A DNA stretch of 64,000 nucleotides from Rhodococcus marinonascens NBRC 14363 (GTDB taxonomy: Bacteria > Actinomycetota > Actinomycetes > Mycobacteriales > Mycobacteriaceae), in assembly GCF_001894885.1 (NCBI RefSeq), contig NZ_BCXB01000015.1, positions 1-64,000 of the forward strand, in the 5' to 3' direction. Positions 1 to 9,284 of the stretch are shown here, one piece after another; the stretch's first letter is position 1, and the number at the start of each line of letters is the position of its first letter. The position numbers and the translations under genes were made by a program. A model generated the notes under the pieces. That model was given only the letters and a program-made list of their open reading frames with translations, did no database searches and was not told the DNA's origin.

Positions 1-352
1 TTAAGGCCTCACGTGCAGTGTCGGCCCGTGGGTGTCGGCCCGTGCATAACTCAGTCCGAGCAACGTGATCCGATCGCAGCGATCGTGCACTCCGGTCGCG
101 GGAGACAGGATCTCGCATGTTCGTACAGGAACTTGTGCACCACGGAGTACTAGGCGGAGTCAACCCGGAACGCCGGGATCCGAATGCTCGATGATACTTC
201 GTGTGTCCTTGTGGCCGTCAGGATTTCGGTGGTTTTGAGTCGGAATCGGCATCCGGTTGTTAGCCTCCGGTGGGCTGGTGTTCGGTTCCGACCGCCGGTT
301 CCCGAAGTGACGAAGGTTGATCCGGTTTGTTCCTCTGAGTCAGGAGACGAAT
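1..352. other. Intergenic left edge
   Basis: No convincing gene is seen. A 13-nt sequence (gtgtcggcccgtg) is repeated back to back near positions 18-45. The last bases before the first gene hold its ribosome binding site (AGGAG at 342-346). Small open frames here and antisense to the next gene look like GC-driven shadows. Confidence 0.5.
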
Positions 353-1327
353 GTGAATCAGCACGATACGATGCGCCGCCACCGAACGGTCCAGGGGCGC
401 GCCCAGCGTCTGTTGCTCGGATTGACGGCCACCGCCGCGATGGTCCTCGGTATTGCCGGGATGGGGACGGCGACCGCGGCAGCGGATACCGTCATCGGCA
501 CCATCACCGTCGGGGCCGCCCCGCTGGGGGTGGCGATCACCCCTGACGGGTCCCGCGCCTACGTCACCAACAATGTCGGCAATTCGGTGTCGGTGATCGA
601 CACCGCCAACAACACGGTCGTGGGCGCGCCCATCCCGGTAGGGACCAACCCGATCGGGGTGGCGATCACCCCGAACGGAACCCGCGCCTACGTCACCAAC
701 TTTGGAGGCGGCACGGTGTCGGTGATCGACACCGGCACCAACATGGTCACCGCGACCGTCCCGGTCGGGACCAACCCGTTCGGGGTGGCGATCACCCCGA
801 ACGGAACCCGCGCCTACGTCACCAACGCCACCGACGGCACGGTGTCGGTGATCGACACCGGCACCGACATGGTGGTCGGCGGCCCCATCCTTGTCGGGAA
901 CGGTCCGCAAGGGGTGGCGGTCACCCCGGACGGGTCGCGCGCCTACGTCGCCAACCGTGATGGCACCGGCACGGTGTCGGTGATCGACACCGGCACCGAC
1001 ATGGTGGTCGGCGGCCCCATCGTGGTCGGGCCCGACCCGGAAGGGGTGGCGATCACCCCGGACGGGTCCCGCGCCTACGTCACCAACGCCACCGACGGCA
1101 CGGTGTCGGTGATCGACACCGGCACCGACACCGGCATCGAGACCGTCCCGGTCGGGACCTTCCCGTTCGGGGTGCCGATCGCGCCGGACGGTTCCCGCGC
1201 CTACGTCACCAACAATGGCGACAACACGGTGTCGGTGATCGCCATCGGCAAGTGCACCGGATCGTTGTGCTTCGACTTCGGTTCGGGCACAGGCTCAGGC
1301 AGCGGCTGGGGCAGCGTTTTCAGCTGA
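353..1327 (+). CDS. Secreted YVTN-repeat beta-propeller protein
   Basis: The start is GTG 353, seven bases after AGGAG; an upstream TTG frame lacks a ribosome site. The N-terminus has a basic stretch, then a hydrophobic segment ending in TATAA-ADT, a typical Sec signal peptide, so the product should be exported. The rest is six repeats of about 42 residues with the pattern GVAITPDGSRAYVTN followed by TVSVIDT, the YVTN/40-residue propeller repeat. The repeats are nearly identical at DNA level, implying recent duplication or homogenisation. The C-terminus is a Gly/Ser-rich tail after a short Cys pair. Such propellers are surface or periplasmic binding scaffolds; the ligand cannot be told. It stands alone and is followed by a hairpin. 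Confidence 0.85.
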   Translation: MNQHDTMRRHRTVQGRAQRLLLGLTATAAMVLGIAGMGTATAAADTVIGTITVGAAPLGVAITPDGSRAYVTNNVGNSVSVIDTANNTVVGAPIPVGTNPIGVAITPNGTRAYVTNFGGGTVSVIDTGTNMVTATVPVGTNPFGVAITPNGTRAYVTNATDGTVSVIDTGTDMVVGGPILVGNGPQGVAVTPDGSRAYVANRDGTGTVSVIDTGTDMVVGGPIVVGPDPEGVAITPDGSRAYVTNATDGTVSVIDTGTDTGIETVPVGTFPFGVPIAPDGSRAYVTNNGDNTVSVIAIGKCTGSLCFDFGSGTGSGSGWGSVFS

Positions 1328-1352
1328 CACCCGCACCCTGAAACCGGATGAG

Positions 1353-1382
1353 GCCGCCACCTCGACAGTTGCGGGTGGCGGC
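1353..1382 (+). terminator. Hairpin after YVTN gene
   Basis: A 9-bp perfect stem, gccgccacc with ggtggcggc, and a 12-nt loop lie 25 bases after the stop codon and are followed by a short T-containing stretch. This is consistent with an intrinsic terminator, though the T tract is weak. Confidence 0.55.
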
Positions 1383-1611
1383 GTCATTTCGGTTCGTTGA
1401 CGGCTCTCGGCGGCGGGCCCGATGCCCCGAGGTACCAGCCGCACTCGTCGATCGTGATCCGTGGGGTCACTACCGGATCGCCGGGGTCGGTGCGACATCC
1501 GTATCCGCTCGCGCCCGTGGACATCGAGGTTCCCGGCTCCTGAGCCAAATCTGCCTCTTCGGCAATAGGCTGAAACCAAGCGGGTGTCGGACTCGGCTGG
1601 GAAGGATGCTG

Positions 1612-2760
1612 ATGCGCGACGTGTTGGCAGATCTGTTGCAGGTGTGGACTGCAGGTGGAACGGCGGGGGTCGGAACCGTGGTCCGCACGTTCCACTCGGC
1701 ACCGCGACCGGCCGGGGCATCGATGGTCGTGGCACCGGACGGGAGCGTCTCCGGGTCGGTGTCGGGTGGGTGCGTCGAGGGAGCCGTCTACGACTTGGCC
1801 GCGGAAGTCACGGCTTCGGGAGTGCCGGTATTGCAGCGGTACGGCGTCACTGACGAAAATGCGTTCTCCGTTGGTCTCACCTGCGGTGGAATCATCGACA
1901 TCTTCGTCGAATCGGTATCGCGTGACAGTTTTCAGGAGCTGGGCGGGGTGGCCGACGACGTCGAGAATCATCGCCCGGTCGCGGTGGCCACGGTGATCTC
2001 ACATCCCGATGCGGCGCGGATCGGGCTTCGGTTGGTCGTTCATCCCGAGGATGTCAGCGGCTCGGTGGGCTCGGCCCGTGCCGATTCAGCCGTCACCGAC
2101 GATGCCCGTGGCCTGCTCGCGGCGGGTGTCAACACGGTGCTGACGTACGGCACGGACGGGCAGCGTCGTGGTGAGGGTATGGAGGTGTTCGTTGCCAGCT
2201 ATGCGCCGAGGCCGCGCATGCTGGTGTTCGGGGCAATCGACTTCGCGGCTGCAGTGGCCCGACAGGGCGCATTCATGGGATATCGGGTGACGGTCTGCGA
2301 TGCTCGTCCCGTGTTCGCGACGACATCGAGGTTCCCGACGGCGGACGAGGTGGTCGTCGACTGGCCGCACCGCTATCTCGCTGAGCAGGCCGAGGCCGAC
2401 GCGATCGACGGCCGGACGGTGATCTGCGTGCTCACCCACGATCCGAAGTTCGACGTCCCGTTGCTCGAGACGGCGCTGCGCCTGCCCGACGTCGCGTTCA
2501 TCGGAGCCATGGGATCACGCCGAACCGACCTGGACCGGCGCGAACGCCTTCGCGAGGTCGGTCTGAGTGACACCGAACTTGCCCGGTTGTCGAGTCCGAT
2601 CGGACTGGACATCGGTGCCCGGACGCCGGAGGAGACAGCCGTGTCGATCGCGGCCGAGATCATTGCCCACCGGTGGGGAGGCACCGGACGCCGGCTTGCG
2701 GAGTCGAGTGGCCGGATTCACCACGAGGAGCCCGTCGGCTCCCACGTAGATCCAGCCTGA
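1612..2760 (+). CDS. XdhC/CoxI-family molybdoenzyme maturation protein
   Basis: The product has the two-part XdhC/CoxI layout. The N-terminal domain carries the SVSGGCVEG motif (around residue 54) and a conserved CGG. The C-terminal Rossmann domain contains the FIGAMGSRRT stretch and the ending GLDIGARTPEETAVSIAAEI. Family members insert or sulfurate the molybdenum cofactor of xanthine dehydrogenase-type enzymes and are thought to act on the large subunit in the cytoplasm. The start is ATG 1612, six bases after GAAGG; ATG 1606 is an alternative. It lies 182 bases ahead of coxM on the same strand and probably serves the CO dehydrogenase below. It resembles CoxI or CoxF of Oligotropha, but I do not assign a symbol. 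Confidence 0.85.
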   Translation: MRDVLADLLQVWTAGGTAGVGTVVRTFHSAPRPAGASMVVAPDGSVSGSVSGGCVEGAVYDLAAEVTASGVPVLQRYGVTDENAFSVGLTCGGIIDIFVESVSRDSFQELGGVADDVENHRPVAVATVISHPDAARIGLRLVVHPEDVSGSVGSARADSAVTDDARGLLAAGVNTVLTYGTDGQRRGEGMEVFVASYAPRPRMLVFGAIDFAAAVARQGAFMGYRVTVCDARPVFATTSRFPTADEVVVDWPHRYLAEQAEADAIDGRTVICVLTHDPKFDVPLLETALRLPDVAFIGAMGSRRTDLDRRERLREVGLSDTELARLSSPIGLDIGARTPEETAVSIAAEIIAHRWGGTGRRLAESSGRIHHEEPVGSHVDPA

Positions 2761-2942
2761 CTTCGAACGACACGAACCTCCGGAATCCTCATTTTCTTAC
2801 CAAGACAGGGCATTCCGGCGGAACGACTCACTTCGCCCCTCTGCGGGATCAGCGCGTGCCGGATGTGGAGATTCTCCTGGGCTTGACGGGCAACCGGTTC
2901 TTGCGCAGTCTGAAAGGATCCCCCTTTGTGAGGAAGGCCACA

Positions 2943-3875
2943 ATGCAAGTTCCAGGGAATTTCGAGTACGAGCGTGCAACGGGCGTCGAAGACGCCATAG
3001 GTCTGCTCGATCGACTGGGCGACGAAGCTCGACTGGTGGCGGGCGGTCACAGTCTGCTTCCCATGATGAAGCTCCGCCTCGCCAACCCTGAGTACCTCAT
3101 CGACATCAACGACCTCGAGGGCGAACTCGGGTATATCACGACAGAGCCGAAGAAGATGCGAATCGGCGCGATGGCACGGCACCGTCGGCTTCTGGAATCG
3201 GACGAACTCGCGGCGGTGTTTCCCGTGTTCCGCGACGCGGAGAAGGTGATCGCCGATCCGGTGGTGCGCAACCGGGGGACCATCGGTGGATCGCTGTGCC
3301 AGGCCGATCCAGCCGAAGACCTCACGACGGTGTGTGAGGTACTCGACGCGACGTGTGTGGTGCGAGGCCCCCGCGGGCGCCGCGAGATCCCCGTGTCCGA
3401 GTTCGTCGTCGGACCGTATGAGACAGCGCTTGCGCACAACGAGATGCTCATCGAAATCGTGATACCGGTGCGCAGCCACAGTTCGAGCGCGTATGCCAAG
3501 GTCGAACGGCGAACCGGGGATTGGGCGGTAACGGCGGCCGGATCCGCTGTCACCGTGGAGAGTGGTGAGATCGCACGTGCGGCAGTCGGTCTGACGGCGG
3601 TCTACCCGGAACCGTCCGGGCTCGTGTCCGTCGCTGACTACCTCGTCGGTAGCTCCCCGTCCGAGGAGACCTTCGCGCAGGCCGGACGCCTCGCCGCGCA
3701 GGCCTGCGAGCCTGTCGGGGATGCGCGGGGCACGGCCGACTACAAACGTCATCTCGCGTCAGAACTCACGATCCGCACACTCCGTACAGCGGTCGACCGG
3801 GTGCTCCGCAGCAACGTCGGGCACGGTCCGACCCAGGAAAACGTCGGGCACGAGCCGACTCAGGAAGAGGCATAG
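2943..3875 (+). CDS. coxM: CO dehydrogenase medium (FAD) subunit CoxM
   Basis: This is the FAD-binding subunit of the molybdenum hydroxylase. The FAD motifs are visible: AGGHSLLPMMKLRLA near residue 32 and RNRGTIGGSLCQADPA near residue 110. The C-terminal CO_deh_flav domain follows (KVERRTGDWA). Its role is to pass electrons from the [2Fe-2S] subunit to the quinone pool. The start is ATG 2943 behind AGGAAGG; longer upstream frames lack a ribosome site. The C-terminus carries a short duplicated tail (GHGPTQENVGHEPTQEEA). coxS begins two bases after the stop codon, giving the coxM-coxS-coxL order typical of form I clusters. Confidence 0.92.
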   Translation: MQVPGNFEYERATGVEDAIGLLDRLGDEARLVAGGHSLLPMMKLRLANPEYLIDINDLEGELGYITTEPKKMRIGAMARHRRLLESDELAAVFPVFRDAEKVIADPVVRNRGTIGGSLCQADPAEDLTTVCEVLDATCVVRGPRGRREIPVSEFVVGPYETALAHNEMLIEIVIPVRSHSSSAYAKVERRTGDWAVTAAGSAVTVESGEIARAAVGLTAVYPEPSGLVSVADYLVGSSPSEETFAQAGRLAAQACEPVGDARGTADYKRHLASELTIRTLRTAVDRVLRSNVGHGPTQENVGHEPTQEEA

Positions 3876-3877
3876 CC

Positions 3878-4420
3878 ATGCAGGTGAAGATGACCGTCAA
3901 CGGGGAGTCGGTGACCGCCGAGGTGGAACCGCGCATGCTGTTGGTTCACTTCCTCCGCGACCAACTCGGTCTGACCGGGACCCACTGGGGGTGCGACACC
4001 AGCAACTGCGGAACCTGCGTCGTCACCGTGGACGGCGATCCGGTGAAGTCGTGCACGATGCTCGCGGCGATGGCCGGCGGACACGACGTCCGCACTGTCG
4101 AGGGTCTCGAGCAAGGCGGCGAACTCGATCCGGTCCAACAGGGTTTCATGCAGTGCCACGGACTGCAGTGCGGGTTTTGTACCCCGGGAATGATGATGAC
4201 GGCACGGGCTTTGCTGGACGAGAACGAGAGTCCGGACGAGGCCACCATCCGGGAAGCGATCTCCGGGCAGATCTGTCGTTGCACCGGTTACACCACGATC
4301 GTGCGCTCGATCCAGTGGGCCGCAGAGCACCGTCAGAATGGGGCCGCCGAGTCCGAGCAAGAAGCCGAGACACCGGGCGCGCCGATCACAGCCGATGAAC
4401 ACGCGGGAAGTGCGTCATGA
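3878..4420 (+). CDS. coxS: CO dehydrogenase small [2Fe-2S] subunit CoxS
   Basis: This is the iron-sulfur subunit of the CO dehydrogenase heterohexamer. The plant-type N-terminal cluster motif GCDTSNCGTC starts near residue 38. The C-terminal helical domain has CGFCTPGM and CRCTGY, giving the two [2Fe-2S] sites that connect the molybdenum centre to FAD. The length of 180 residues is slightly above the usual 160-170 because of a hydrophilic tail. The start is ATG 3878, right after coxM. Its stop overlaps the coxL start (ATGA). Confidence 0.94.
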   Translation: MQVKMTVNGESVTAEVEPRMLLVHFLRDQLGLTGTHWGCDTSNCGTCVVTVDGDPVKSCTMLAAMAGGHDVRTVEGLEQGGELDPVQQGFMQCHGLQCGFCTPGMMMTARALLDENESPDEATIREAISGQICRCTGYTTIVRSIQWAAEHRQNGAAESEQEAETPGAPITADEHAGSAS

Positions 4421-6819
4421 CCACAGTCGAATCACGTCCGCCGTTAGACGGCGCCGAACTGGAAGACAACGACAAGAAGCCCTGCGGCCACGGCCGCATG
4501 CTCCGCAAGGAGGATCCTCGGTTCATACGGGGACTCGGCAACTACGTCGACGACATCACCCTCCCCGGGATGCTGCACCTGGCGATCCTGAGGTCACCAG
4601 TCGCGCACGCGAAAATCGTGAGTATCGATACCAGTGCGGCGCAGGCGCATCCGAAGGTGATCGCGGTGGTGACTGGCGCCGATCTTGCCGCGAAGAACCT
4701 CGCATGGATGCCGACGCTATCCAATGATGTGCAGGCCGTCCTCGCTACCGACAAGGTGCGCTTCCAGGGCCAGGAGGTGGCGTTCGCCATCGCCGAGGAT
4801 CGATATTCTGCCCGGGACGCGCTGGAACTGATCGACGTCGAGTACGACATGCTCGATCCCGTCGTCGATGTCCGCACGGCACTGTCCCCGGACGCCCCCG
4901 TCATTCGCACCGACCTCGAGGGCAAGAAGGACAATCACTGTTTCGACTGGGAGACAGGCGACGCCGAGGCTACCGAGGCCGTGTTCGCGAAAGCGGACGT
5001 TGTGGTGAAACAGGAGATCGTCTACCCCCGAGTGCATCCGGCGCCGATGGAGACGTGCGGCGCGGTGGCGGACGTCGACCGGGTGTCCGGCAAGCTGACC
5101 CTGTACTCCACCTCTCAGGCCCCGCACGCACACCGGACGCTCTACGCCCTGGTCGCGGGTATCCCGGAACACAAGATCCGGGTGGTCTCCCCGGACATCG
5201 GCGGAGGATTCGGGAACAAGGTTCCGATCTACCCCGGGTACGTGTGCGCGATCGTCGCGTCGCTCGTGACGGGCAAACCGGTGAAGTGGATGGAGGACCG
5301 CAGCGAGAACCTGATGAGCACCGGATTCGCACGCGACTACATCATGGTCGGCGAGATTGCGGCGACGTCCGAAGGGAAGATACTCGCGATCCGTACGAAG
5401 GTGCTGGCCGACCACGGGGCGTTCAACGGCGTGGCGGCGCCCGTGAAGTACCCGGCGGGATTCTTCGGCGTCTTCACCGGTAGTTACGACATCGAGGCCG
5501 CGCACTGCGCGATGACGGCGGTGTACACGAACAAGGCACCCGGCGGCGTGGCATATGCCTGTTCGTTCCGCATCACCGAGGCCGTCTACCTGGTCGAACG
5601 CCTCGTCGACTGCCTCGCGTTCGATCTGAAGATGGATCCCGCGGAACTTCGGCTGAACAACCTGCTGAGGCCGGAGCAGTTCCCCTACACCAGCAAGACA
5701 GGGTGGGTGTACGACTCGGGCGACTACGAGACCACCATGCGCAAGGCCATGGACCTGATCGGGTACGAACAGTTGCGGGGGGAGCAGAGGGAGCGCCGGG
5801 AGCGCGGTGAACTGATGGGAATCGGCATGTCGTTCTTCACCGAAGCAGTCGGTGCCGGGCCTCGGAAAGACATGGACATTCTCGGACTGGGCATGGCGGA
5901 CGGATGCGAACTGCGCGTGCACCCGACGGGCAAGGCCGTGGTGCGGTTGTCGGTGCAGACTCAGGGACAGGGCCACGAGACGACGTTCGCGCAGATCGTG
6001 GCGGAGGAACTCGGGATTCCGCCGGAAGACATCGACGTCGTGCACGGCGATACCGACAACACGCCGTTCGGACTCGGTACGTATGGCAGTAGGTCGACGC
6101 CGGTGTCGGGGGCGGCCGCGGCACTGGTCGCCCGCAAGGTGCGAGACAAGGCGAAGATCATAGCGTCGGGAATGCTCGAGGCCTCGGTCGCGGATCTGGA
6201 ATGGGAGAAGGGCGAGTTCCATGTGAAGGGCGATCCCTCGGCGAAGGTGACCATTCAGGACATCGCGATGCGGGCGCACGGAGCGGGCGACCTGCCGGAG
6301 GGCATCGAGGGCGGGCTCGAGGCACAGATCTGCTACAACCCCGATAATCTGACGTATCCCTACGGCGCCTACTTCTGCGTCGTCGACGTCGATCCCGGCA
6401 CTGCCGAGGTGAAGGTGCGGCGGTTCCTCGCCGTCGACGACTGCGGCACTCGCATCAACCCGATGATCATCGAGGGGCAGGTGCACGGCGGAATCGTCGA
6501 CGGTATCGGTATGGCTCTGATGGAGATCATCGAGTTCGACGAGGACGGCAACTGCCTCGGCGGGTCGCTGATGGACTACCTGATCCCCACCGCGCTCGAG
6601 GTTCCGACACTCGAGACGGGCTTCACCGTCACGCCGTCGCCATATCACCCGATCGGCGCGAAGGGCGTCGGCGAGTCCGCGACCGTCGGATCGCCTGCAG
6701 CCGTGGTGAATGCCGTCGTGGACGCGCTCGCCCCGTTCGGTGTCCGGCATGCCGACATGCCGCTAACCCCGTCGCGAGTATGGGAAGCCATGCAGGGCCG
6801 TGCGACTCCACCGATCTGA
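4417..6819 (+). CDS. coxL: CO dehydrogenase large (molybdenum-copper) subunit CoxL, form I
   Basis: This catalytic subunit oxidises CO to CO2 at a Mo-S-Cu centre with molybdopterin cytosine dinucleotide. The active-site loop reads AYACSFR at residues 379-385, matching the AYxCSFR signature of true (form I) aerobic CO dehydrogenase, with Cys382 as the predicted copper ligand. The conserved glutamate follows in GAKGVGES (Glu753). GGGFGNK and QGQGHETTFAQ mark cofactor-binding segments. The length of 800 residues fits the family. The start codon overlaps the coxS stop by four bases. Long antisense frames here are codon-bias shadows. The function implied is atmospheric or low-level CO oxidation for energy. 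Confidence 0.95.
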   Translation: MTTVESRPPLDGAELEDNDKKPCGHGRMLRKEDPRFIRGLGNYVDDITLPGMLHLAILRSPVAHAKIVSIDTSAAQAHPKVIAVVTGADLAAKNLAWMPTLSNDVQAVLATDKVRFQGQEVAFAIAEDRYSARDALELIDVEYDMLDPVVDVRTALSPDAPVIRTDLEGKKDNHCFDWETGDAEATEAVFAKADVVVKQEIVYPRVHPAPMETCGAVADVDRVSGKLTLYSTSQAPHAHRTLYALVAGIPEHKIRVVSPDIGGGFGNKVPIYPGYVCAIVASLVTGKPVKWMEDRSENLMSTGFARDYIMVGEIAATSEGKILAIRTKVLADHGAFNGVAAPVKYPAGFFGVFTGSYDIEAAHCAMTAVYTNKAPGGVAYACSFRITEAVYLVERLVDCLAFDLKMDPAELRLNNLLRPEQFPYTSKTGWVYDSGDYETTMRKAMDLIGYEQLRGEQRERRERGELMGIGMSFFTEAVGAGPRKDMDILGLGMADGCELRVHPTGKAVVRLSVQTQGQGHETTFAQIVAEELGIPPEDIDVVHGDTDNTPFGLGTYGSRSTPVSGAAAALVARKVRDKAKIIASGMLEASVADLEWEKGEFHVKGDPSAKVTIQDIAMRAHGAGDLPEGIEGGLEAQICYNPDNLTYPYGAYFCVVDVDPGTAEVKVRRFLAVDDCGTRINPMIIEGQVHGGIVDGIGMALMEIIEFDEDGNCLGGSLMDYLIPTALEVPTLETGFTVTPSPYHPIGAKGVGESATVGSPAAVVNAVVDALAPFGVRHADMPLTPSRVWEAMQGRATPPI

Positions 6820-6849
6820 GTCGTGTACATCGAATCGGCAGGAGGTCTG

Positions 6850-7743
6850 ATGGATCTGAAAGAGCATGTGGCGCAACTGACGCGCGACCGCAGGCCGTTC
6901 GTTCACGCCACCGTGGTGCGGGCGCAGCAGCCGACGTCCAGCCACTCCGGCGACGAGGCGATCCTTCTGCAAGACGGGTCGATCGAGGGCTTCGTGGGCG
7001 GTCAGTGCGCGCAGAACTCGGTGCGCCAGGCGGCCTTGGCCGCGCTGGAGACCAACGAGAGTGTGCTGCTGCGCGTCCTTCCGGACGGCGCCGTGCATTT
7101 CCCTGAGACGCCGGGCGCGTCCGTCGTGGTGAATCCGTGCCTGTCCGGCGGCGCCATGGAGATTTTCCTCGAGCCACAATTGCCGCCGCCGCTGGTGAGG
7201 ATCTGTGGGTCCACGCCGATCGCGAATCATCTGGTGGGTATGTCCGCGATGTTGGGATTCGACCTCGAGCGAGACGACGCCGACATCGAGAGCCTCTCCG
7301 GTACGACGGCGGTGGTACTCGCCGGTCACGGTGGACCCGAACCCGAGATCATCCGCGCGGCGCTCGATGCCGGTGTCGGGTATATCGGCCTCGTCGCCAG
7401 TCGGGTCCGAGGCGGGGCAATCCTCGACACTCTAGGTCTGACGGTGGCCGAGCGGGCTCGGGTACACACCCCCGTCGGTCTGGACATCGGCGCCAAGACT
7501 GCGGCCGAGATCGCGGTGTCGATCGCGGCGGAGTTGGTGAGAGAATTGCGGATCGGCGGACTCCGCGTTCCGGCGGCCGAATCGGCCCAGCCGGCGGTGG
7601 CGACCGAGGCGATCGATCCGGTGTGCGGAATGAGTGTGGTGGTTGGTGCGGACACTCTGCACCTGAGCCGAGGCAACGAGGACTTCTGGTTTTGCTGGCC
7701 AGGTTGTCGAGCGTCGTTCGCGCAGGCGGGGGGAGCGCTATGA
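6850..7743 (+). CDS. XdhC/CoxI-family protein fused to a C-terminal YHS metal-binding domain
   Basis: The first 240 residues or so are an XdhC/CoxI-type maturation protein, shorter than the copy at 1612. GGQCAQNS replaces the canonical GCVEG region, and the typical GLDIGAKTAAEIAVSIAAEL end is present. The last 45 residues form a YHS domain, beginning DPVCGMSV and carrying a later Cys (FCWPGCR); this fold is found in copper and other metal-handling proteins. The start is ATG 6850 with AGGAGG upstream; a GTG at 6823 is less likely. The stop overlaps the coxD start. By position it may be the CoxF equivalent. The YHS part could help supply copper to the Mo-Cu site; that is inference. Confidence 0.82.
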   Translation: MDLKEHVAQLTRDRRPFVHATVVRAQQPTSSHSGDEAILLQDGSIEGFVGGQCAQNSVRQAALAALETNESVLLRVLPDGAVHFPETPGASVVVNPCLSGGAMEIFLEPQLPPPLVRICGSTPIANHLVGMSAMLGFDLERDDADIESLSGTTAVVLAGHGGPEPEIIRAALDAGVGYIGLVASRVRGGAILDTLGLTVAERARVHTPVGLDIGAKTAAEIAVSIAAELVRELRIGGLRVPAAESAQPAVATEAIDPVCGMSVVVGADTLHLSRGNEDFWFCWPGCRASFAQAGGAL

Positions 7744-8627
7744 CGGAGGTTTTCGAGGATGTGGCGGATGTGGTGCGCCGCTTCGATCTCGAGGACTATC
7801 TTCTCGACCTCGGTACCGCGTCGGCGCTGTATCTCGCGACGGTGCTGCGCCGTCCGCTCCTACTCGAAGGGGAACCCGGGGTCGGGAAGACTACCGCAGC
7901 CAAGGCACTCGCCAATGTACTTGGTGCACCCCTGATTCGATTGCAATGTTACGAGGGCCTCACAGCAAACGAGGCACTCTACGACTGGAACTATCAGCGG
8001 CAGTTGCTCACCATCCGGTTGGCTGAATCGCGGGGCGACGGACTCACGGAGGATGACCTCTTCACCGAGGATTTTCTGCTGCAACGTGCGATTCTGCAGT
8101 GTGTGAGGTATCAGGGCCCGACCCCGCCGGTGCTCCTGATCGACGAAATAGATCGAGCCGATGACGAATTCGAGGCTCTTCTCCTGGAATTCCTGGGCGA
8201 GGCATCGGTCACTGTCCCTGAGTTGGGAACGTTCACCGCCGAGCATCACCCCGTCGTCGTGTTGACGTCCAATCGGAGTCGAGACTTGCATGACGCCCTC
8301 CGCAGGCGCTGCCTGTACCACTGGATCGACTATCCCGAGCCCGCGCGGGCCGCCGCCATCGTGCGTCGCACTGTTCCAGGGGCCGAGGCGCTCCTCATCG
8401 AGCACGCCACTCGATTCGTGGGCCAAGCACGCGAACTCGATCTCGACAAGCCGCCCGGTGTCGCGGAGACGATCGACTGGGTTTCAGCACTCGCCGCGCT
8501 CGGTGTCGCCGATCTGGTCAAAGACGACGCGGTCCGGAGCCTGAGTGCGCTTGCCAAGACCCCGGACGATCGCACGACAATCCAGGACTCTTTCGCCGAC
8601 TACGCGCACGGCCTGGACACACGATGA
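7740..8627 (+). CDS. coxD: MoxR-type AAA+ ATPase CoxD
   Basis: This is a cytoplasmic AAA+ ATPase of the MoxR class. It has Walker A GEPGVGKTT near residue 44, Walker B LLIDEIDRAD, sensor motif LTSNRSRDLHDALRRRC and the usual length of about 295 residues. In Oligotropha, CoxD takes part in building the sulfur- and copper-containing [MoO2S-Cu] centre of CoxL, working with the VWA protein CoxE. The start is ATG 7740 overlapping the previous stop (ATGA); the longer upstream open frame is the antiphase of the preceding gene. coxG follows after 12 bases. Confidence 0.92.
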   Translation: MTEVFEDVADVVRRFDLEDYLLDLGTASALYLATVLRRPLLLEGEPGVGKTTAAKALANVLGAPLIRLQCYEGLTANEALYDWNYQRQLLTIRLAESRGDGLTEDDLFTEDFLLQRAILQCVRYQGPTPPVLLIDEIDRADDEFEALLLEFLGEASVTVPELGTFTAEHHPVVVLTSNRSRDLHDALRRRCLYHWIDYPEPARAAAIVRRTVPGAEALLIEHATRFVGQARELDLDKPPGVAETIDWVSALAALGVADLVKDDAVRSLSALAKTPDDRTTIQDSFADYAHGLDTR

Positions 8628-8639
8628 GAGGCACGTGAG

Positions 8640-9284
8640 ATGAAGATCGCCCACGAATTCACCGTCAACGCACCGATCGACAAGGCATGGGCGGTGCTCA
8701 GTGACCTCGACGAGGTCGCCCCGCTGCTACCGGGGGCACAGATGACCGGGCGGGAGGGGGACGACTACCTGGGCAAGGTCAAGGTGAAGGTCGGTCCGGT
8801 GACGAGCGAGTTCAAGGGCAAGGCCGCCTTCGTCGTCCGTGACGAGAAAGAGCATCGCGCTGTGATCGACGCGATCGGCCGGGATTCACGGGGCTCGGGC
8901 AACGCGTCCGCGACCATCACCGCGCAATTGTACGAGGTGGACAACGGCACCCGGGTCACCGTGGACACCGACATGAAGATCGTCGGCAAGCTCGCGCAAT
9001 TCGGCAGCGGCATGCTCACGCAGGTGTCGGAGAAACTTCTCGGACAGTTCGCGCAGTCGCTGGAGGCGAGGTTGACAGACGGAGCCGTTGATCGGGCGCA
9101 ACCGGAGGCAGAAACGGCCGTCGGCACCTCCACGCTCACCGCCGTCCACCCGGTAGCCGAGCCGGAACCGCTGGATCTGCTCGAACTTTCCGGTGCCGGG
9201 ACGTGGAAACGCTTCGCCCCTATTGTGGTCGCCGTGCTGGCGGGAATCGTGGTCGCCGTGCTGGTCGGCCGCCGAGGGCGATGA
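8640..9284 (+). CDS. coxG: SRPBCC-fold membrane-recruitment protein CoxG
   Basis: The N-terminal 150 residues match the CoxG/SRPBCC (START-like) domain: FTVNAPIDKAWAVLSDLDEVAPLLPGA, here given as its first and last parts around residues 5-32, and later KLAQFGSGML. A variable Pro/Glu linker follows. The protein ends with a hydrophobic segment (IVVAVLAGIVVAVLVG) and basic residues, consistent with a C-terminal membrane anchor. CoxG is associated with attaching the CO dehydrogenase to the membrane so electrons reach quinone. The start is ATG 8640; the stop overlaps coxE. Confidence 0.88.
   Translation: MKIAHEFTVNAPIDKAWAVLSDLDEVAPLLPGAQMTGREGDDYLGKVKVKVGPVTSEFKGKAAFVVRDEKEHRAVIDAIGRDSRGSGNASATITAQLYEVDNGTRVTVDTDMKIVGKLAQFGSGMLTQVSEKLLGQFAQSLEARLTDGAVDRAQPEAETAVGTSTLTAVHPVAEPEPLDLLELSGAGTWKRFAPIVVAVLAGIVVAVLVGRRGR

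Noticed and set aside
260..910. 216-codon minus-strand frame over the propeller gene
   Set aside because: Its repeats (VGAGVDHRHR) are the antisense reading of the YVTN repeats.
4717..6750. 677-codon open frame antisense to coxL
   Set aside because: It mirrors the codon bias of coxL on the opposite strand, has no ribosome site and no recognisable domains; the sense gene is certain.
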